Source: Pseudomonadota bacterium (GTDB taxonomy: Bacteria > Pseudomonadota > Alphaproteobacteria > Rhizobiales > Rhizobiaceae). From it: 64,000 nucleotides of DNA. Position 1 is the stretch's first letter; every line of letters begins with the position of its first letter. This document shows, one piece after another, positions 60,892-64,000 of this stretch. The position numbers and the translations under genes are program-made. The notes under the pieces are model-generated. The model did no database searches and was not told where the DNA came from. It saw only the letters and a program-made list of their open reading frames with translations. The DNA is taken from NCBI GenBank assembly GCA_023419535.1, contig JAEZXX010000023.1:62001-126000 (forward strand), read 5' to 3'.

Positions 60892-61890
60892 CTAAGCCAG
60901 CAGAAACCCGTGCTTCAGCGGGTCGCGCTCGTCCACGAAGATCGTGTTGTGACCGGTGATACGGGCCCAGCCGGAGACACTCGGCCGGATGCCCGCGAAG
61001 GGGCCGATCGTCTCTTGCGCTTCGATCCGGCCTTCGAAGATCGTGCCGATCAGGCTCTCGCTGCGATAGGTGCCCCCGATTTCGAGACGCCCCTTGCCGT
61101 AGAGCTGCGCGAGCCGCGCCGAGGTGCCGGTGCCCCCCGGCGACCGGTCGATCGCCTTGTCGCCGTAGAAGACCGCGGCGCGCCCGTCGGCCTCGCCTTT
61201 GGGCCGGTCGTCGCACCAGATCGCGTGGTGGACGCCGCGAATCCGCTCGTTCTCGGGATGCACCGGGTCGCAGACCGTCGCCAAGGCGATGCGCAGGCGC
61301 TGGCTGGCGGAGACGATGTCGGCGGCCGACATGCCGTCGAACCCCCTCCAGTTCGCCTGCGGCTCGACCACGGCGTAGTAGTTGCCGCCATAGGCGACGT
61401 CGACGACGAGGCGGCCGAGGCCCGGCACCTCGACCTCGACGTCCGCGTGGTGGAGGAAGCTCGGAACGTTGACGAGCGTCACCCGGTCGACGAAGCCCCC
61501 GTCCATCACATAGTCGACGTCGACCCGGCCCGCGGGCGTTTCCACCGAGAGGGTCCCGGGGGCCCTCGGAGTGACGAGCCCCTCCTCGATCGCGACCGTC
61601 GTCAGGCCGATCGTGCCGGCGCCGCACATCGGCAGGCAGCCGCTGACCTCGATGAAGAGGGAGGCGACGTCGCAGTCCTCGCGGAAGGGTGGGTAGAGGA
61701 TGGTCCCGGACATCACCTCGTGTCCGCGCGGCTCGAACATGAGGCTGGTACGCACCCAGTCGTGCTCGCGCACGAAGAGTTCGCGGCGGTCGGCGATCGG
61801 CAGGTGCGGCAGGACCGGCCCGCCGCCCGCGACGACGCGGACGGGATTGCCGCAGGCGTGGGCGTCGATGCAGAAGAAGCTGCGGCGCAT
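60892..61890 (-). CDS. proline racemase-family protein (hydroxyproline epimerase/dehydratase-like, atypical active site)
   Basis: A 332-residue member of the proline racemase superfamily, which acts on proline, 4-hydroxyproline or 3-hydroxyproline. The first catalytic cysteine C89 is present in LPMCGAGTIG, but the usual following histidine (CGHG) is alanine. The second catalytic position, usually cysteine in epimerases (SPCGTG) or threonine in trans-3-hydroxyproline dehydratases, is glycine G252 in DRSPGGTGTSA; D248 is retained. The product is therefore uncertain. It is 4 bp upstream of betaine-type permease genes on the same strand, pointing to a proline or betaine derivative. Confidence 0.78.
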   Translation of the reverse strand: MRRSFFCIDAHACGNPVRVVAGGGPVLPHLPIADRRELFVREHDWVRTSLMFEPRGHEVMSGTILYPPFREDCDVASLFIEVSGCLPMCGAGTIGLTTVAIEEGLVTPRAPGTLSVETPAGRVDVDYVMDGGFVDRVTLVNVPSFLHHADVEVEVPGLGRLVVDVAYGGNYYAVVEPQANWRGFDGMSAADIVSASQRLRIALATVCDPVHPENERIRGVHHAIWCDDRPKGEADGRAAVFYGDKAIDRSPGGTGTSARLAQLYGKGRLEIGGTYRSESLIGTIFEGRIEAQETIGPFAGIRPSVSGWARITGHNTIFVDERDPLKHGFLLA

Positions 61891-61894
61891 GATT

Positions 61895-62755
61895 TTACCT
61901 CGCCAGTCTCGCGGCCTGCGCGCCGCGGCCCTCGATGAGCCCGCGCGAGAGACGGTCCAGAAGGACGGCGACCGCGACGATGGCGAGCCCCGCTCGCAGG
62001 CCGAGGCCCATCTCCATGCGCGTCAGCCCCCGCGTCACCTCCGCGCCGAGACCGCCGGCCCCGACGAGGCCGGCCAGGACCATGATGGCGAGCGAGAAGA
62101 GGATGCACTGGTTGAGCGCGACGAGGAGCGTCGGCTTGGCGGCCGGGATCTCGATCTTCAGGAGGATCGAGAGCGGCGAAGCGCCGATGGCGGCCCCCAG
62201 CTCCTTCAGATCCCGCGGCACCTGCTTGAAGGCGAGGGTCGAGATGCGCAGCATCGGCGGAATGCCGTAGACGATCGTCGCGATGATCGCCGGAACGCGG
62301 CCGAGGCTGAAGAGCATCACGGCGGGGATCAGATAGACCCAGGGCGGCACGGTCTGCATCACGTCGAGCACGGGGCGTATGGCCGCCTCGACGCTCCTCA
62401 CCCGCGAGGCGAGGATGGCCAGGGGAAAGGCGATCAGCACCGACATCGACACCGCGACGGTGACGAGCGCGATCGTCTGCATGGACGCCGTCCAGAAGCC
62501 GAGCACGAGGCAGAAGCCGAGGGTGAGGACGGAGAGCACGGCCATGCGCCAGCCGATGAGCCAGAAGGCGCCCGCCGCGACGATGGCGATCAGGAGAAGC
62601 GGCGGCGGCGCGAGGAGGACGCCCTCGATCGCGCCGAGCACGGCTTCGACGAAGCGCGCGATCGCCTGGAAGACGGGATAGAAGTTCCGGTTCAGCCAGT
62701 CGACGCTGGGCGCCAGCCACGCGCCCGGCGAGAACTGGAGGGCGTCGAGATTCAT
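61895..62755 (-). CDS. glycine betaine/proline-type ABC transporter permease (ProW-like)
   Basis: A 286-residue ProW/OpuAB-type permease. It has a hydrophilic N terminus of about 45 residues, then six or so membrane helices, with LDVMQTVPPWVYLIPAVMLFSLG, the loop KELGAAIGASPLSILLKIEIPAAKP and GLVGAGGLGAEVTRGLTRME. ATG 62755 overlaps the partner permease stop (ATGA). It imports a quaternary ammonium or proline-like compound. Confidence 0.87.
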   Translation of the reverse strand: MNLDALQFSPGAWLAPSVDWLNRNFYPVFQAIARFVEAVLGAIEGVLLAPPPLLLIAIVAAGAFWLIGWRMAVLSVLTLGFCLVLGFWTASMQTIALVTVAVSMSVLIAFPLAILASRVRSVEAAIRPVLDVMQTVPPWVYLIPAVMLFSLGRVPAIIATIVYGIPPMLRISTLAFKQVPRDLKELGAAIGASPLSILLKIEIPAAKPTLLVALNQCILFSLAIMVLAGLVGAGGLGAEVTRGLTRMEMGLGLRAGLAIVAVAVLLDRLSRGLIEGRGAQAARLAR

Positions 62756-63600
62756 CGTCCCGCCTCCTGCGGCGTGCCGCCGACGCTCTGCGTGATCCGG
62801 TCGAGGACCATGGTCAGGATCACGATCGCGATGGCCGCGTTGATCGACAGTGCGATGTCGAGCGTGCGGATGGCGCCGTAGATCGCCTCGCCGAGGCCGC
62901 CCGAGCCGACGATGCCGGCGATCACGACCATGCCGAAGGCGAGCATCAGGCTCTGGTTGATGCCGGCCATGATGCTCGGCACGGCGAAGGGCAGCCGGAT
63001 CTTGGCGAACATCTGCCACGACGTGACGCCGCTGGCGCGGCCGAGTTCGAGGAATTCGTTCGGCGTCAGGCGGATACCGAGCGCGGTCAGGCGCACGGCC
63101 GGCGGGATGGCGACCAGGATGGTGGCGGACAGCGCCGTCGCGGGACCGTAGCCGAGGAGCGCGATCGCCGGCAGGAGGTAGATATAGGGCGGCAGCGTCT
63201 GGATCATGTCGAGCGTCGGCTCCATCACGCGGTAGAGCGAGGCGTTGAAGCCGGCGAGGACGCCGAGAGGCAGACCGACGGCGAGAGCCAGGAGCGTCGC
63301 CGTCACGACGAGCGCGAGCGTCGCCACCGTCTCCGTCCACAGACCCATCGCGTAGCAGAAGGCGAGCGCCAGGCCGGACAGGATCGCGAAGCGCAGGCCG
63401 ACGGCCCGCCAGCCGATCAGCGCGAAGACCAGCGCGAGGACGTAGAAGGGCGGATATTCGAAGGCGGCGAGGACCAGGGCGTAGAAGCCGTCGAGGACGA
63501 CGCGCAGCGTGTCGAAGACGAAGGCCGCATGATCGTTCAGCCAGAACAGCCCTTCGTCGACCCAGTAGTCGAAGCCGCCGACCAGGGTGTCGATGTCCAT
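62752..63600 (-). CDS. glycine betaine/proline-type ABC transporter permease (ProW-like)
   Basis: A 282-residue ProW-type permease, paralogous to the next gene. It shows DMIQTLPPYIYLLPAIALLGYGPATA, the loop LELGRASGVTSWQMFAKIRLPFAVP and GIVGSGGLGEAIYGAIRTLDI. Two different permeases rather than a homodimer suggest a heterodimeric channel. ATG 63600 lies 12 bp after the ATPase stop. Confidence 0.87.
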   Translation of the reverse strand: MDIDTLVGGFDYWVDEGLFWLNDHAAFVFDTLRVVLDGFYALVLAAFEYPPFYVLALVFALIGWRAVGLRFAILSGLALAFCYAMGLWTETVATLALVVTATLLALAVGLPLGVLAGFNASLYRVMEPTLDMIQTLPPYIYLLPAIALLGYGPATALSATILVAIPPAVRLTALGIRLTPNEFLELGRASGVTSWQMFAKIRLPFAVPSIMAGINQSLMLAFGMVVIAGIVGSGGLGEAIYGAIRTLDIALSINAAIAIVILTMVLDRITQSVGGTPQEAGR

Positions 63601-63612
63601 GCGCCCCTCCCC

Positions 63613-64000
63613 CTACGCCGCCGCCGGCGTTTCGGCCGACGATCCGCGGACGCTGTTCAGAAGCGCGGGTATGGTGACGACCCCGACGACCTCGCCGCCC
63701 GCCTCGATCGCGATGCCGTCCCGGCCCGGGCCGACCGCAAGGGCGATGAGCTCGTCGATGTCGGCCTCCGGCGCCGCCGTCGCGAGAGCGGCGACGTCCG
63801 CGCCGGGATGGCGCGCGCGATAGGCGTCCACCGGCTCCATGACCGAGCGGGCCTTCACCAGATGGAGATGCGAGATGCCGGCGACGAACTCGGCGACGTA
63901 GGCGTCGGCCGGACGCAGGACGATCTCCTCGGCGGTTCCCACCTGGATGATCGCCCCGTCCTTCATGATGGCGATGCGGTCGCCGATGCGGATCGCCTCG
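63613..64000 (-). CDS. betaine/proline-type ABC transporter ATPase (ProV-like), C-terminal part
   Basis: The reading frame is open to the right edge of the window. The visible part begins EAIRIGDRIAIMKDGAIIQV and GTAEEIVLRPADAYVAEF, the end of an ABC ATPase domain, followed by a CBS-type sensor region with LIALAVGPGRDG. ProV/OpuAA ATPases use CBS domains to sense osmotic state or nucleotides. It is the upstream gene of the leftward ProVWW-racemase operon. The N-terminal Walker A lies outside the window. Confidence 0.85.
   Translation of the reverse strand, partial: EAIRIGDRIAIMKDGAIIQVGTAEEIVLRPADAYVAEFVAGISHLHLVKARSVMEPVDAYRARHPGADVAALATAAPEADIDELIALAVGPGRDGIAIEAGGEVVGVVTIPALLNSVRGSSAETPAAA

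Noticed and set aside
63613..63966. A complete 117-residue CBS protein starting at an ATG at 63966
   Set aside because: The frame stays open past that ATG to the window edge and the upstream residues match the end of an ABC ATPase, so this is a truncated ProV-type gene.

Overview
The window is GC-rich, gene-dense DNA (my estimate is close to 70% G+C) from what looks like an alphaproteobacterium, most likely Hyphomicrobiales. The basis is the gene content and layout: a thu-type disaccharide cluster as in rhizobia, FadR-type GntR regulators, tripartite tricarboxylate (TTT) and ABC transporters by the dozen, very short operon spacing with ATGA/GTGA overlaps, and GTG/TTG starts. I see no rRNA, tRNA, CRISPR, prophage or insertion sequence. 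It reads as a transport and catabolism region, perhaps on a secondary replicon, but the replicon type cannot be told from the sequence.

Region 1 (1-11756) handles sugar acids. A FadR regulator heads an L-threonate/D-erythronate type module (LtnD-like dehydrogenase, OtnK kinase, OtnC decarboxylase, OtnI isomerase). A second, divergent FadR regulator faces PdxA2, an enolase-superfamily acid-sugar dehydratase, a GguC/AraD1 FAH-fold protein and a TctCBA importer. A dyad covers the -35 of that divergent promoter.

Region 2 (11885-21028) is a disaccharide cluster. A leftward operon carries thuA, a thuB-like oxidoreductase, a binding protein, two permeases and a MalK-type ATPase. It diverges from a LacI regulator and a family-32 glycoside hydrolase. 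Two LacI-type operators 21 bp apart lie between the two units.

Region 3 (21127-49080) is a 28-kb organosulfur island. A leftward operon (33833 to 21127) encodes an FMN reductase, two paralogous peptide-type binding proteins, a Dpp-type ABC transporter, four luciferase-like (LLM) FMN monooxygenase-family proteins and a GNAT acetyltransferase. Next come three MetQ-like binding proteins with MetN-MetI, two SfnB/DszC-like flavoproteins, a DszA/NtaA-like monooxygenase, SsuD, and two complete Ssu ABC systems. No regulator gene lies inside, but a 17-bp dyad motif recurs in front of four of its transcription units. This motif and the large monooxygenase operon are the most novel items here.

Region 4 (49153-55713) is ferric-siderophore uptake: ATPase, two permeases and a binding protein leftward, and a DUF2218 protein and TonB-dependent receptor rightward. 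A perfect 10-9-10 palindrome made of Irr-box-like half sites precedes the receptor. Region 5 (55962-64000) holds an unknown membrane protein, a secreted YceI protein, a QseBC-like two-component system, a Tat-signal alpha/beta hydrolase, an atypical proline-racemase-family protein and a ProVWW-type betaine ABC transporter that runs off the right edge.
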